DNA of 64,000 nt from Astropecten irregularis (GCA_963971285.1 OZ020258.1:5208001-5272000); one strand, 5' to 3'; shown: positions 46,874 to 61,800, counted from the first letter of the stretch. Numbers and translations are program-made. The notes: generated from the sequence alone by a model not told the origin.

Positions 46874-49800
46874 CTATTCTCCAGTGGTTCCACCCAGGGC
46901 CTCCTTCTCCATAGCTTCCAGTTCCTCGAAGGACATGTTAAACTCGTCCTCAAACTGGTCCTCTTGGCCGGGCTGTGATGGCGGCTTTGGTTCGGCGGTG
47001 GGCCGCTGGGATGATGATGCTTGGGAGGCCGAGGCAGGCTGAATCGGGGGACGGGACGAGCTGAATCTCCCTGACCCTGCAGAATGATGAGAAAAGGAGG
47101 GATCGGTGGTTAAAGGTATAATACATGATTAGTAAAGGTCACAGGACTGCACTCATACTTTGTCTGATCAAACAAGTACATGAAATAAATAATAAACCTG
47201 TGAAAATTTGAGCTCAATCGGACATCTGAGTCACGAGAAAATAGCGAAAACCCGACTCGATTTTTCTTATAAAACATGAAGAATATATAGTTAACTTTAT
47301 GTTCATTCCAAAAATCGTTCGGACGAACGATCTTTGGAAAAAGACACTAAATTTTGATTTTGCTTGAAAACCCAGCATCTGATGAACCAAGATTTCCCAT
47401 GGTGACTGTTTGCACTGTTTGCGAACTGTAGAGTCCATTTTCTATCTCAAACTCAATAAACTTTTTTTTGGGAGGTCTTGCAAATCCTATATGCTTCCTT
47501 TAATAGGGTTATTTCTCGTGCTATAAAGCAAAATGCCAGCCGGATTTCACTCCCAAAATTGATAATGTTGGCCGGTAACCTCTGCCTTGGAGTTTTGCCT
47601 GCTGTGCTCGGTGGCTTTGGAACTAGCCCCTTAGAATAATGATAATGATAACACAAGATGCCCATGATTTCTTCAGAGGATAAAACTCTTCTCAAAAATT
47701 GGATAAAGTGAATAGGGTGGGCAGAACCCGTTTGTTGCCCTGTTCATTGGCCTTGGTGTCCCTCAAAATATTCCTAAGGACATTTGACAACAGAAAAGCG
47801 GTCAGTGCAACAAAAAAAAGGAAACACAGTCATTCTTGACGGCAGTCTATAGATTTGCTCCGGGAAGCAAAGCTAAAATAATTGCTTGCTCCTTTCCACT
47901 ACAGACAATTGGGGGAAGACTAAACTTGTATCAAACGTCTAGAACTTGTGAAACTATACCGCTATAGAAATCACTCATTAGCCGCCACCGATTGCCAAAT
48001 TCTCCCGACCGACGTTCACAAAACACTAGCCGAAACGTCGAATTATTATTTCTCAGGTCCCGTTTCAGAGAAATATCGCCAGTCTTTTTTTCCCAAGGGA
48101 TTAATAAATCCGCAATATCTTTATTGGCTAAATTCCCCCCTATAACCATCGGGAGGATGAAGGGTAGTTTTACAATCATGGAGAAAGAATTAATTCCCTC
48201 AGTCGTGATCTGATAAAGGGCTCAGCCGGGAACATTGAGGATTAAGCTTTAAAGCTGGAGCAAGTTAAACATTCTGATCTTATCGTTACGAGGGTTCGCG
48301 GTAGGCCAGCCACTGAGCCAGGCCCATCACAGGCAGGCAAGCTGTTGGTGTTATTTCGATTCGACGCGTCACGAAACTTGCTGACAAACGAGACAACAGG
48401 GCGGGGCGTGATCCAAATCCGTCCCTCACGTGAGGGACGGACATCAACGCATTAATTGCTTCGCCAAAGATTTCTTGAATTTTAATGTCAGTAAAAAACA
48501 TGTGAATGTTTAGTCCTGACACCAGTGCAAGTTAGCCACATGCCATTTTCAATTTGTCTATTTTTTTTTAAAAGAAGGTTTTAGGGCTTGAGGGACGGAC
48601 ATCAATAAACCTCAGTCACCCGAGTCTACAGGTTTTTCTTTTTTATTATTAAAACTTGGAAACATTTTCAACTTTGGTTAATTAAATAATGTAAGACATT
48701 TCTTTTAGATTAGAAAAATATTATCCTTTCTTAGTGAAAAGAAGTAATTTTTAAGGGTGTTGACTGTTGAAGGAAATTTACTTTATGTTTTTGAGTGTTA
48801 CTAAATTTAGGATCACGCTCGGCGGTCTTTTAAAGTGCTGGTTCGTTTGTGTTCGATAGCGCATTAAAACCATGGAGCAAGGATGATTAAACTTAGGCTC
48901 AAATGGAAGCTCACGGCTTCTTTCTGAATTATTACAAGCAGCCGGGAAAGTAAAAAAACAAACAACGTCATTCCACGCACGAGTGCGTCCAAAAAGGTAT
49001 GAGTCATCAATTTCTGGGTGGGAAAATAGGCCGTGGGATCCGCCCACACAACTGGCATGCACACCATTGACGCACATAAATAATTAATAACTTCTCGTCT
49101 ACTAAGAAATGCCCTCAAGCTTTAACGAATCCCAAATGATACTTAATTTGTCAAGGCATCTTTAAAAACCACAGATCGTAGTGATTGGGCTTTTCCGTGT
49201 GGGCATTCCAACGGAATTCCCCGGCCCCCTTTTAATTTCACGCGCGTGCATTAACCTGGCAGATATTGTAAGTCAAGTCGTTTTGGGACCGAAATACTAC
49301 GCAATGTAATGTGTTCGCTGACTTGAAGTCACCGACGGAACCCACATTTTTTAGAAGCGGAAGCTCATTGCACTCATGGCATATGACAGCCGGTCGCCCT
49401 TCATATGACGTCACAGCGTCTATCCAATCACAGTGCGTGCTCACTCAACCGGAAGTAATCATATGCAGGGTCAATTCACAAGCTTGTTGTGCACAGCGCT
49501 GGTGGTGCAGAGGGTTTTTTTAGTCCATAGTTTGACGGTTAAAACCCCTTTGAAAGATGAACATGTTTTGGTCGTTGTGATATTCGTCAGGGAGGTTACT
49601 TCCTCCTGTGGAAATGCTGATGTTCTTCCCCGATTTGTGACGGTAAGTTGTGAAGTTGTTGTGTTTTGATGCGGAGTTTTGGCCGTGGATCGCCCGCAGC
49701 CATTGCATGCAGTTGCACTTGCACACATTATTACAAATTTATGGCGCTTGGCAGATCAAATTAATTTTATCGTGGGATAGTAAATAATTCACAACCGTGA

Positions 49801-52800
49801 TGGGGAAACCGAAATACTTTAACCCACGCCGTTCTGTTATTTTGCCACACAATTCCCACGCGCGTAAAACACTAACTTGAACTCTCCAGTTTTAACTAGA
49901 AACTTACGGAGAATTGAACAAAGACGAAAATAAAACTTACAGGTTTCATATCGTACAAACTACAATACAACTTGTACGATATGAAACCTGTAAGGCTGTA
50001 TACAAGTTACAACATTACAAGGCTAAGTACAGGGTGTAATTTACTAACCATGCACTAACCATGGAGGAAGGAAAAGACTGCACTAACTGACTAAGGTCTG
50101 TAAGGGTTGCGCAATAACAAAAAAAAAAAAAATGTTCAACGAAAACAACTCACAACTTACATTTTACAAGCATGAAACTCGATTTAAGAACAAAAAGCCC
50201 TGAGGCCCTATTCGGTATTCCTCCTTGCTTTATGCTTCATGTTAACTTAAAGGAATGAACTGCTGCAAAAGTTGAGTTTGAGAAAGATTCTGCAAGGATC
50301 GAAATGTCAGGCCCTCCTTACTCCAAGAAAAATGAAAAACAATTTATCATATTCAAATTATTTCATGGGTTGTTGATAAGTTTACTTGCAATAAATTTAA
50401 AAGCAATTAATTTTATCAACATTAGACATGTATTTTGTTTTAGGGCCTAATTATAAAATTAATCTTTTTATTAATTTGTGTAGCTGGCATCAATACTGAT
50501 CGTCTGTAAAGTCAATATTGTCTGATTATTTGTAGATCAATTCAAAGGTTTATTCCCCACTCATAAAAAATATGACATAAAAGTGACATACATGGTGGAA
50601 ATTGCTTGGTCTTTGCTCCGCTAAAAATACATACAATAGATGTTCTCTGTTATGAAATAACACGATAATTCAGAATAAATTGCTAATTATTGAGGTGATT
50701 GATAATTCTGTTTTGTGAAAGCAGTTGAATATTAAAGGCCAAGTAAAAACAGCTTTTTTGTTTCTACATGGTATAAATCAATCTATAAATCAAAAATGTG
50801 TGTATGGTATTTCAGTGGTCACTGGTTCGAATCCCGTTCCAATAAATTTTTCTTAATTCACTTTTCAGTGATGAATAAATATATTTTGCACCCATTTCAT
50901 AACAATGGCTGCCTAACAATAGTTCACATTGTACAGATACACTGTGTAATCCAGTACTTGTGCTTTATTTTGAATATGTAGACACACTGTAGGCCTAAAT
51001 ATATATTGCAGATGGAGGCCAGGAAAATGCTAAATTACTTCCGTGTTTCTGTCACTTCCCGTCAGAAAGTTGATAGTTTTATCAAACTGACCACCAATAT
51101 TGATGACCGAGATAAATAGTTTCACTTTCAGAATTGATATCCGGTGCTCCGGGGTTGACACCTGGCAATTTTCGGGGTTTTTCCTTTCTTCCTTTTTTAC
51201 TAAACTCAGCTCCAAGGTCATTTTATTGGTGCAATATGATTATTCAGCGATTGGCAACAAAATAACAAAATTCACAAAAATTATTACAATACCTTAAGTT
51301 GGCTGATATGTGGATTCAACTTTAAAGGTATAATTCATGATTGGTAAAGGTCACAGAACATCACTTACATGTAATACACTTTGTCTAATCCAACATGTCA
51401 TGTAGTCATGTGTATGATGAAATGATAAACCTGTGAAAATTTGAGCTCAATAGGACAAGAAAATAGAGAAAACCAGACTCCATTTGTCAAAACATAAAGA
51501 ATGGTTTTGATCTTACCCCAAGATCAAACTTATTTTGGTCTTTGTTTTACTCATTTCTGGATAAATACACCATTTCAGGTGGAAATATTTTTAAAGCATT
51601 CAAGTCATATGTAAATCTGTGAACATTTCTGTTTGGGTATGTTACCAATCCTGTACTGTACCTTTAATTATGTGGTGTGATATTTAAATAGCAATACATA
51701 CAGTGAAGCATAGCAGTAACCATTTTTTTTAGTACATGTATGTTTGGTATCAAAGAGAAGCCAAAATTACTTGCAGGGCTAGTCACTTAAAAAGTTTAGA
51801 GCTTTATTCTCACAAAAAGAAAAATTTTCTGTTTTGATTTCAGGTGATTCGTAGACCAGAAAGCTGAACGTAAAGACGGCGATTCAAAATGGCTGAAGAC
51901 TTGCAGAGAATCCTTGAATGTCCCATGTGTTTGGAGCTGTACAACTCATCCGATAGATGGCCAAAGCTTCTGCCATGTCAACACACCTTTTGTCGAACGT
52001 GTCTGGTACACCTGGACAAGCAGGGCAGCATAGCTTGCCCGCAGTGCCGACAACAGCACAAGTCCCCCGCTGGGGGAGCCCAGCAACTGCCCAACAACTT
52101 CACCATGCTGGCCTTGCTCGATGTTCACAATAAATCGGCTTCTTCCTCCCAGTCGCCCGGGCTATCATCATCGGCAGCGTCTCCTGAACCTGCTCGGGAC
52201 AAGGCTGTCGATGACAGCGTCCGGAAGGCCATTGCAGAACTGGCCAAGCGACTACAGCAGAAGGCCGGGGAACTATCCAGCATTGATATGAAGCGGAAGA
52301 CTGTGGATGAGAAGTTTCTCACGGTGAAGAGGCAGGTGGACGCTGCATTCGAGTCTCGCGGCCGGGACTTGCAGACTCGCAAGGAGGCAGTGATTAAGCA
52401 GCTGGCAGGAATGAGGCAGGAGGAGCTGAACTTGGTGGATACTCAGAAGACCAGCGCTTATCAGTACCTCCAGAAGTTCCAGCGAGAATTTGCCACCATG
52501 CGAGAATCCATTCTGACCAGCCAACGACCCTCCCAAGATCAGTATAACCAACTTCTGACTGTCTGCCAGAGGTACACCCAACAGATCGAACAGTACGCCC
52601 TTTCCATCGATGAAAATTTGCACGAGATCTCATTCACAGATCCTAACCGTACTCAGCTTGCTGTGAGCATCAACGCTTACGGTGTCCTACAAGCAACAGG
52701 CATGGACAAAACTAAAAGCATATCCAGTAATTCAAGTATAAACCAACTGCAGAATCTTACAGCAAACGCAGTTCCAACAGCTGTCACAAACGCATCTCCA

Positions 52801-55800
52801 GGAGCAACCACAGGATCAACTACAGCTCCTACAAGTAACCTTTCAACACCAGAAATATCAGAGGCAAAAACATGTATAGCTCAATCCATCCCACAAGTAA
52901 TGAGCTCACCAAACATAAACCTGCAGGATCTTCATATAAGTGCCTCAACTGCAAGCACTTCGTCAAGATCTACTTCTCCATCGCTGGCAAGTAGAAATCC
53001 CTCACAACCCGTACCAGGGGGTCAAAGTTCAATTGATGGGAGAACAGGTACAACTACACCTGGCCGTAAAGATAGCACAGGCAGTGTTTTTGCTGTAAGT
53101 GGAAGTCCATCCTCATCTACTGTCAGCTCAGGTGACAGTTACAGAGTGAGTTCTGAAAGGAGTCCAGCAGCCCAAATAACAAGGAGAGAGGCCGGGGATG
53201 CATCGGGAACCGGAAGCCGAAATCCATTCTCATCAGGAGAGGCTGCAAGTACAAGCTCTAGTGGTTTGAATATTTCAGGAATCACAGCCAAGACCTCTTT
53301 ACCCACTCCTGTTCCCAGTAGTTCTTTGCCTGTTTCTAGAAGCCATGCTTCTAGTAATGCTACTCACACATCCCCGCTGACAAGGCATGCATCCCTGGAC
53401 AAGCCACCGCTAACCAAACCCAAGCCAGACCTGCCTTCAAGAACAAACTTGGGCAACTTCACCAGACACGCATCCATTGATTTCTCTAGTACCCCTTCAC
53501 CTGCATCTAGAGATTCAAGCCCAGCATTGACCACAATAGGTGAACAGAGTTTGGTTGGCAGCCGGCCAGTTATGTTGAGCATAGACTCAAATAGTTCTAG
53601 GCAGTCGAGTGGTCTGACTTCACCCGATGGCCCTGTTCCGCCTTTACCACCTCGACGAGTCAAGACAACTCAGGCCATTCGTCCCCGTAGTATGAGCGCC
53701 GATGCAGGTAGTAGCCTGGGAGCAAAGGACTCGTGGGTAAGATTTGACACAATAGGATCAAGATCCCGCAGATTTGGTAAAGAGAGAAACAGGGAAGTAG
53801 CAGTTATCGGCAGCGGTTGGTTTGGAGGGTCATTTTTTGAAAGACCAACAGGGGTCGCTGTCCTCCCGCAAAATCTCATGGCTGTTGTGGATGAGAGGAA
53901 CCATTGTGTCACCATGGTTACAGAGGCAGGCCAGTTGGTCAAAAGCCTCGGCGTTCAGGGGAATGGCCAGGGACAGTTTCAGTTTCCTAAATCGATCTGC
54001 CTGAACAGCCGACGGCAGATGATTGTCACCGACTGGTGGAATCATCGCATTCAGATCTGGGATATCAATGGACAATTCATCTCGCAGTTTGGGAAGAGAG
54101 GATCGCAAGCTGCGCAGTTCAGCGGCCCAATGGGTGTAGCCTGTGATGCCTCGGATAACATCTTTGTCTGTGATGCAAACAATCACTGTGTCAAAGTCTT
54201 CTCTCCTGATGGCAAGTTCATGCGGCAGATCGGCAAAGAAGGCCACGGCGAGGGTTGCTTCATCTGCCCGTCACATCTCGTTGTCTCCCCGGGCGGTGAG
54301 CTGCTCATCACCGATTCCGGCAAGCACTGCGTTCAGATGTTCAGCAACCACGGCACCTTCCTCTACCAATTCGGGGAGTGGGGAACGGGCCCTGGACAGC
54401 TCAACTGCCCCACTGGAATCATGATTGACCCCAGTGGGTATCTCTTCGTCTCCAGTAGTGGTAATCATCGGGTCGAGGTGTACAACCCATCAGGGTCATT
54501 TGCGGCTAGTCTTGGCACCCATGGTCAGGAGCAGGGTCAGTTTGATGAGCCGTTTGGAATTGCATCTACCAGTGATGGTCAGGTAGTGGTCTGTGACTCA
54601 GGAAACAAGAGGGTACAGATAATGTGGCCTTAACCCCCCTAATCCTTCTCGGAAACCCACTTGAAAATGCTTGCCTAGGCACAACCAATCTCTTTTGTGA
54701 TTGAGAGACTTAAACCTGAAAGCGTTTGCTTAACATTTCTGCCATGTACTACCTTACATTTAAAAGCAGTCCTTGCTTCCTGTTTGTCATTCGTGCAGGT
54801 CAGGGGCACTTATCCCACAAGCTGACATATGGCAGGGAATCTTGCCCCAGATTGTGTGGTTCGCCTGATTAGACATGGGTGTCACAAGCAATTAAATGAA
54901 AACATGCCTGAATTATAGACAGCTGACATTTACTGTGCACTTTGTGCAGTTGTCTCCAAACCACCATTTTTAATCACTAAAACAACGTTGACGCAAGTCA
55001 TGTGCATAAAATTATTCCATAATTATGCACACGATTCTAATTTTATCCCTAAACTCTGTATCTACATACCATAATTTTATTAAAGGTAGTATCATATGTT
55101 AGTAAGAAACCAAAACAGAAATGTTCACAGATTTACGTATTACTTTCAGGGTATGAAGGTGGTGGTGGTAGAAACGTACCGTTAAAGTTTTTCTGCCTGA
55201 ATTTCCCTGAAATGGTGTATAAATCCAGAAATTAGTTAAACAACGACCGAAAATCTTTTTGATCTTTTAAAAGATCAAAAATAAAAGAGAAAATACTTAA
55301 GAAATACTGCACGGCTGTTTTTCACTGTTTTCTCAAAAAGTGGGCACCGTATGGAACTGAAATTTTCACAGATGACTGTTACTGTATCCGTCTTGATATT
55401 TTTGCCTATGAATATGTATTTCTGTGAAAAAAAAACAATGATAAGTGCTCACACAAAAAGTACTGGTATTGTGTTCATTAGTACATGCTCTGACTCAGCT
55501 TTAAATATTTTTGAGATCTATCTCCTTGTACAGAAACACATATTTATACTTTCATAATTAATCAAATATCAAGTCTGTACATGATGGACATGGTGGTGGA
55601 CATGTGTACATCCCATTTTGTAACATGGGTGCAGTACTTTTGCCATTTGGAGGAGAGTCAGGCAGTTTGGACTTTCTGGAATTGCTGGCATTGCTTCTTG
55701 AATTTATAGTCGACAGTGTTATAAATGTATACATAGTACATGTTAAATTTATAATTATGTTCCTCTAATAACACTGTAAGCATTGCATTGTATGTTGATC

Positions 55801-58800
55801 TACTGTACTGTACATGTATTTTGACACATTGCTGAATGTTCATAATTTACATATCATGGTTTCATGATGCTGTGATGATGTTTATGGTGTACACAATGTA
55901 TGCAAGGCATGTACAGGCCGACAAAAATTGTGTAATAACTTAATAAGCTTAAATAAGCCTAAGTCAGTATAAAACCAGGTCAAATCTGCCACATCCCATC
56001 CGGTTGCCCTGCAGCGCCTGGAAGTTCACAGGATTGTCAGGTTACAATAGGACTCCAGGGATATGTACCTAACAAACCTAAAGTCCCGGCGGATGGGCAT
56101 CCTGTGACTTCATAGATGTTGCTGACCCAACTCGGTCCAATTTCCATGAAAGGAAATTCCAGTTTTACAATGTTAGATTTGAATTTTGAGTTCTCAGATG
56201 AAATACCCATGTACGACAAAGTGTGAAGGCTGTTCTCTGACCTTAACCGCTCAAACATGTACTGTGTTATACCTTTATGCAAAAATCACAAGTAATACAC
56301 AAGATATAGAATTTCAGTACAAGTAATATACATCGTGTGTATGGTATGCATGACTTCCTCAAACTATAATAGCAGATTTGTTCAGCTCTATGGAATTGGC
56401 GCCGAGGGTTGTAACCAGTATTTAATCCATGTTAAGACGGATAAAGGAGGAGTAGAATAAATCTCACAGCCTCACAGGGCCACACATCATCATGACATGT
56501 AGTACTAAAGCTTATTTGCACGTACTCTAATGTTAATTCAATTCTGAGGTACATGTATGTATTTATATGCTGAGTATAGCTGAACGTATTATTTGTATGA
56601 CTTTGCTGCCTATAATTTTTACACTGTACATATGTACACTGCCATTCTCAGTACTTGTAGTACAGTACCATCAACTTCCTAGATGTACAGGTGTATACAA
56701 TTCTTAAGTTTCATATTACAGAATAACTTGTGTACATAATTGTTTCATTTATATGTACTTGTAAGAAGTTGTACTGTTGTGGGGGGAGAGAACCAAAGAA
56801 AATTTGACTGAACTGATGAGAATAGAGCCTCGGGTGTTGCCCTCCGAAAGAGTAAGAGTCCGAGCCTGGGAATCAGTCAAACTTCCCTTAACAAAATCAC
56901 TAAATCAACATTACACGCTGTATTCTGGTATTTCTACATGTACCTGCTGGTTGAGTTTGTTGTGCTTACACAGCCAAATCTATGAACCGGGGTACTAAAA
57001 TCATTCCACACTTTCTAATAAGGAAGTGATGCGTGAATGGTGAATTCTGGCTGTATTTGGTTGAACTCTCACAAATATTTATGTACACGGGATGGAATGT
57101 AGTGAAGTATACACATGTAGCCAAAGGGCCTTGAAATGTGTTGGAACTCGGTTGTATTGGGATATATCCTGTCTATAGGGGAAACAAGCTACATGTAGAT
57201 AAACAAATTTGCTGAACTTTGTGTGAAAACAATCCAGAAAGGATTATATTTTTACTTGTTTATAAACAAAACAAGTTATAAACTGCTGCAAAATCAACTC
57301 AAATATTGATCTGAAATGTATACAATTCTGAGAGTAAGAAGCACCTGACGTTTCAATCTTTTTAAGATCTTTCTCGATCGTAAGGAAATATATCCTAGTA
57401 TTAGGGTCACAACATCAGGCCCATGCTCCCAACTCTGTTTAAAACATGTTTCTAAATTTGGATTTTAAAACTGTTTTTTAATACTGATTGAGGCTGAGAA
57501 TGTCAAAATAGACGGCCGGGGAAAGGAAGTAATTTTGACACTTGATGAAGTATTTTATAGTTGTTTCATGTGCAAAACAAAATGACAAAGGGCAAAATGT
57601 ATCCAGATTTTACAAGTCCAAAATGTGGAAAATGAACAACAGGCCTTTAGGTACCCTGCTGTCTGGACTAAAACATTGACTGACCAGTAGACTTGTCTTT
57701 ACATCTGAGGTCATAAATATGTGGGCCGTTCCTAGTTTTTAGGAGGTTTTGTTGTGGTTTCAACTTATAAACTGTGCATATAATTCACAATTTTAGCAAT
57801 AATTAAAAACAATTTATTGATTCTTAACAGTAAAATGTACTACAGTAATTGTGACCTTTGTAATCATGTCAAGTTGTGTGTACATAGCACATACAGTTCT
57901 AAGCAATTAGCAAAGTTCAACTAGAACTGACTGCCGAGTATTTGATAGCTTCCATATTTCTCAACTATTAAAGAGCTTGTCAATTTATTCCACTATTACA
58001 TAATTGTTACAAGTTTGTTTGAATGAATATCAATGTTTAGCTTTTCTTGTACATGTATGTATAGTATAGTTGAAATTTCTAGTGTGTTTTACTTCATTTC
58101 AATATAGGCGCCTTTCCATATGCATGTTTTTCATCCGCTGCGTATACGTTGCGTGTGCGTCGCTTCGCAAAAAATCGATCATCGTAAGAAAAAACAAGTG
58201 ACCCTTTCCATATGTGCGTGTCCATTGGAAAAGGTGGCGTACGTCTTTTTAAAGGGCAATTTTAACGCACACGCAACGTATCAGCACTTTTCTTATTCAG
58301 CGGATGAAAAAACATGCAAAGGCGCTTTAAGTCTGCGTTTCCCTGACGAAACGCTGTCAATAAATCACATGAATGAGGGTAAGATGTTGATACTGTTATA
58401 ATGAACGCTACAACGGGATCAACAGAAATAGTCATGTTATAGCAGTCAATCCGCGTTATAGCGATTTGAACAACAACATTCGGTATGTTTTGTTGTTTTG
58501 TACACAAAAGATGGTACATGTACCTAGAGATAATGTTCGATATAGCCAAAATGTTGTGTAATGTGTTCATTATAGCAGTGTTCCTCTGTAATTAGGGCCT
58601 TTTCAAAACGGAGGTTTGTACTAAGACTCAGATTCAGGCTTGGCTCTGTCATCCATGCTGAAAATATAGGTTATGTTTTTTCATTGAAGCTGATCATCGA
58701 AGCTCTGTTTTCCTCTTCAATCCAGACAATCTACTTCCAAATCGCAACCAAAACACTCTATTTTGATACCTGTTATTTTTAGAATGGATTCGAAAAATGG

Positions 58801-61800
58801 TGCCTGAGCCTCCATTTTGAAAAGGACCATAGTAGCATCATTGATCTCCATTAAAAAGACTGGATAGGACACTGCGCCCTCCATCTTGTAACCGCATGGG
58901 CGCTGGATCAGCGGGTTTGACAGCGCGGTTTGAAGTTGCGTTCGTCACGCGCACGTACCACACAATTTGAATTGCATGCGCATTAACACTGCCAAACCCG
59001 CTCTCCAGGCTGTCCACGCGTTCTCGAATCCGTGCAATGCATCTGCGTGTGCGTGTCCTATCCAGTCTTTCTAATGGAAATCAATGAGTAGCATCGACAT
59101 CCATCTTTGGAATGGTCTGGTTCCTTGATGCCATTCTCACCCATTAAAAACAGTGTCTTAGTTCTAGCCTTCTCTCCTATCACTGCATCAAATGTCCAAA
59201 ATCGTATGACCTAGAAGCAGTGCTTTCTATTTAGTCAAATGTCAGATATGCGTTTCATTCACATATTAACCCACAGTTTGTCATATTTGTTGAATATGCA
59301 TTAAACTATCAGTGACTGCTGCATTATGTATTTTTTTTATAACTGTAGCATGAGATGTTTTTAATCGTACGGTAAGTTATATTGTTTAATTAAGTTATAT
59401 GGAGGTATCTGTTTATTTTGAAGAAACGGCTAGAGAATGGAAGGAATCATTTTGGCTGAATATTTTTATATTTGGAAGTTTGTTAAAGAAAGTACACTGT
59501 ACACATACTTTTAATAGGTAGTGTGTATGCAGTTTATAATTATTGTACACAAAGTTGTGTTTAAAGGATTGGCTTAATAATAAATTCTTCTGAAGCAACA
59601 AAAATATTGTCACCTAAGTCATTTAAATTAGTAAACGGTCCTATCTTGAGGCTCCCCATTGTAGTTCTGTAGTACCCTCGTACTAATTACTCTAAATGTT
59701 CTTGTGCTTAGGCTACAAAATCGTTGGAACTGAATTTTGCCTTGGGAGAACTCGTGTTCTCATTTTTTTTTCTGCAAGGAATATGACATTTATTTTTTTC
59801 AATTTGTGGTGGAATCTCAGTAGTACTAATACTTGTGTTGATCCTAGCCGATCTTATCTTGTGCACTACCTTTAATGAAATTAGCCAGTGGAGGATCTAA
59901 TCAAAATGTAGATGTGTGATTGGAATGTCTGTGAGACGTACATGTATGTACCATAGAGCTATATTATAATTACTAGAGCCCTAGCTTCGCGTTCTTCATG
60001 CGTAGACGCTTTGAAGCCGTCCTGGGCGCAGTCATTTTGAATTTATGTGCGTGTCTGAGAACAACAAAACTTTGACTGGAATGCCTTTCGAAGAGTGTAC
60101 TCTATATGCAACGAGCAAGTAAGTACGCGTGAATGCTACTGCTGTACGTGACGCCACTGCTGCTAAAATCCAACGTAATGGCAAATTTAAGTGCAGCGTG
60201 TGTACGCGGACTGCTCAAAATGAAACGTGCATTTACCGGAGGTGCGTCGGATTTTGGGTGTACTGTATATGGCTAGGCTTCAATAACGCACCTGTTTAGA
60301 ACACAACACAGATATGCAAATGAACGTACAAAAACGTACACAATTTTGTGTTTTCCATAGGTTTGTGCACAAACATGGATGCGCCCAGCAGGCATCACTT
60401 TGTACACGGAGCTAGCGCTCTAGCAATATTTAATATAGCTCTATGGTATGTACACAGTCTGGAATAAGCGCAAGACACATTGACATTCAGTATTCATGTA
60501 CATAATCATGGGAAGCAGGGTCACTGCTTATTAGAACCAGGTGCTGCTTATTCCCATGGATGTAATTAATTGCTCAGCTATTGATTGCCATATCTGCACG
60601 CAACAGTAACCCATCATACATTGGATTCCAATGCTGTATGTCTGTATAGGGGGTGATATGTAAGTCGTGCATATGTGATTAGTGAGCCGATGGTAGACCA
60701 GGTTCTTTCCTGGAATGGGTAATGGGATTAGCGTGCCGTGGACGAGCTTATGCAGACCTTCAAGGTCGATTAAGGGAAGACTTCCTATAAAGCAATTTTT
60801 TTTCTTTCGTTAAAGAGGAGTTAGAGGATTCATTTTGAGAAACTGAACGTCTAGTGGAAGACGAGAAAGGGGCAGGATTGTGATGCAGTCACCAATGATA
60901 CAAAGGCAATGACTTTATAGTAGGGCACCAATGCCTTGCAATCAACAAGGCCTTAAGGTTATAACCAGGGGCACCAGGCTTTGACCAGGGGCTCCCGGGC
61001 AATGACGAGGGGCAACAAGGAATAGATGACCAGGGGCAACAAGGTATTCAATAACTGGGGGGCACCGAGGTGATGGATAATCGAGGGGCACCAAGGCAAG
61101 TTAGGTACTTTTCCCAGTGCATAAGAAATTCCACCATGGACTTGGCAGTGTTACATTTCTTATTTGATAACATTAAGCATTTCAAGATATGCAAACCTTT
61201 TCCAGCATTTATAGTTAGCACGAGCAGCATCATGAAATGAAAATCACATGAGTATCAAATGGGCCGTTATTTCAACAGTCTCATCCCACTGGTCACAGTG
61301 TAGTGCTGATCGTATCATGATGCAGTCAGAAAAAATAACTGACAGTTTCACAGGATGACTTGCATTTCTGAAATATTTCAAGCAGAGGGTGGGACTTACC
61401 CTCATACTTCTTGTCTCCGCTCAGGATAGCCTGGCTCTCTTCAAAGTATTGATTGGGGTGCTGTATAGACACATCTTGTTTCATGTTCTGTCGAGGGACG
61501 GGGGAGGGGGGGGAAAGAATGAAGCAACCAAACAGCCGTTAGCATCAATCTACTTTAGAAAACATTAATGGATTTACATATGGCGCACTTATCCGGAAAT
61601 TTGCTGAAGGTGCCTTCATTATGATTATGTCTGGTCATTGGGCTATATTAACATTCCCAAAACCATCTCAACTCCCAGGAGAGTATACACCGATCCGAGG
61701 GCGCGACCATGGAGGTAGGAAACGCCCGCCATTACTGCAGTGTCCCCGCCCGTATTTTGTCCGACAACAAAACAATTTACGTTCGTCGCACTCTTTACTG

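Larger units (their letters stand above)
54634..61399. other. PRIM2 last intron, part right of the nested gene
   Basis: The first part is 3' UTR of the nested gene; its poly(A) site was not located. The remainder is AT-rich with several MITEs (55081-55440, 58107-58325, 58595-58828, 58839-59086, 59950-60447) and a degenerate repeat at 60955-61095. No supported coding exon was seen. Confidence 0.5.

Noticed and set aside
51889-54633. Nested RING-NHL gene as a dead retrocopy
   Set aside because: The 914-codon frame is intact, all eight RING ligands and the NHL repeats are preserved, and an upstream acceptor and promoter-like cluster exist.
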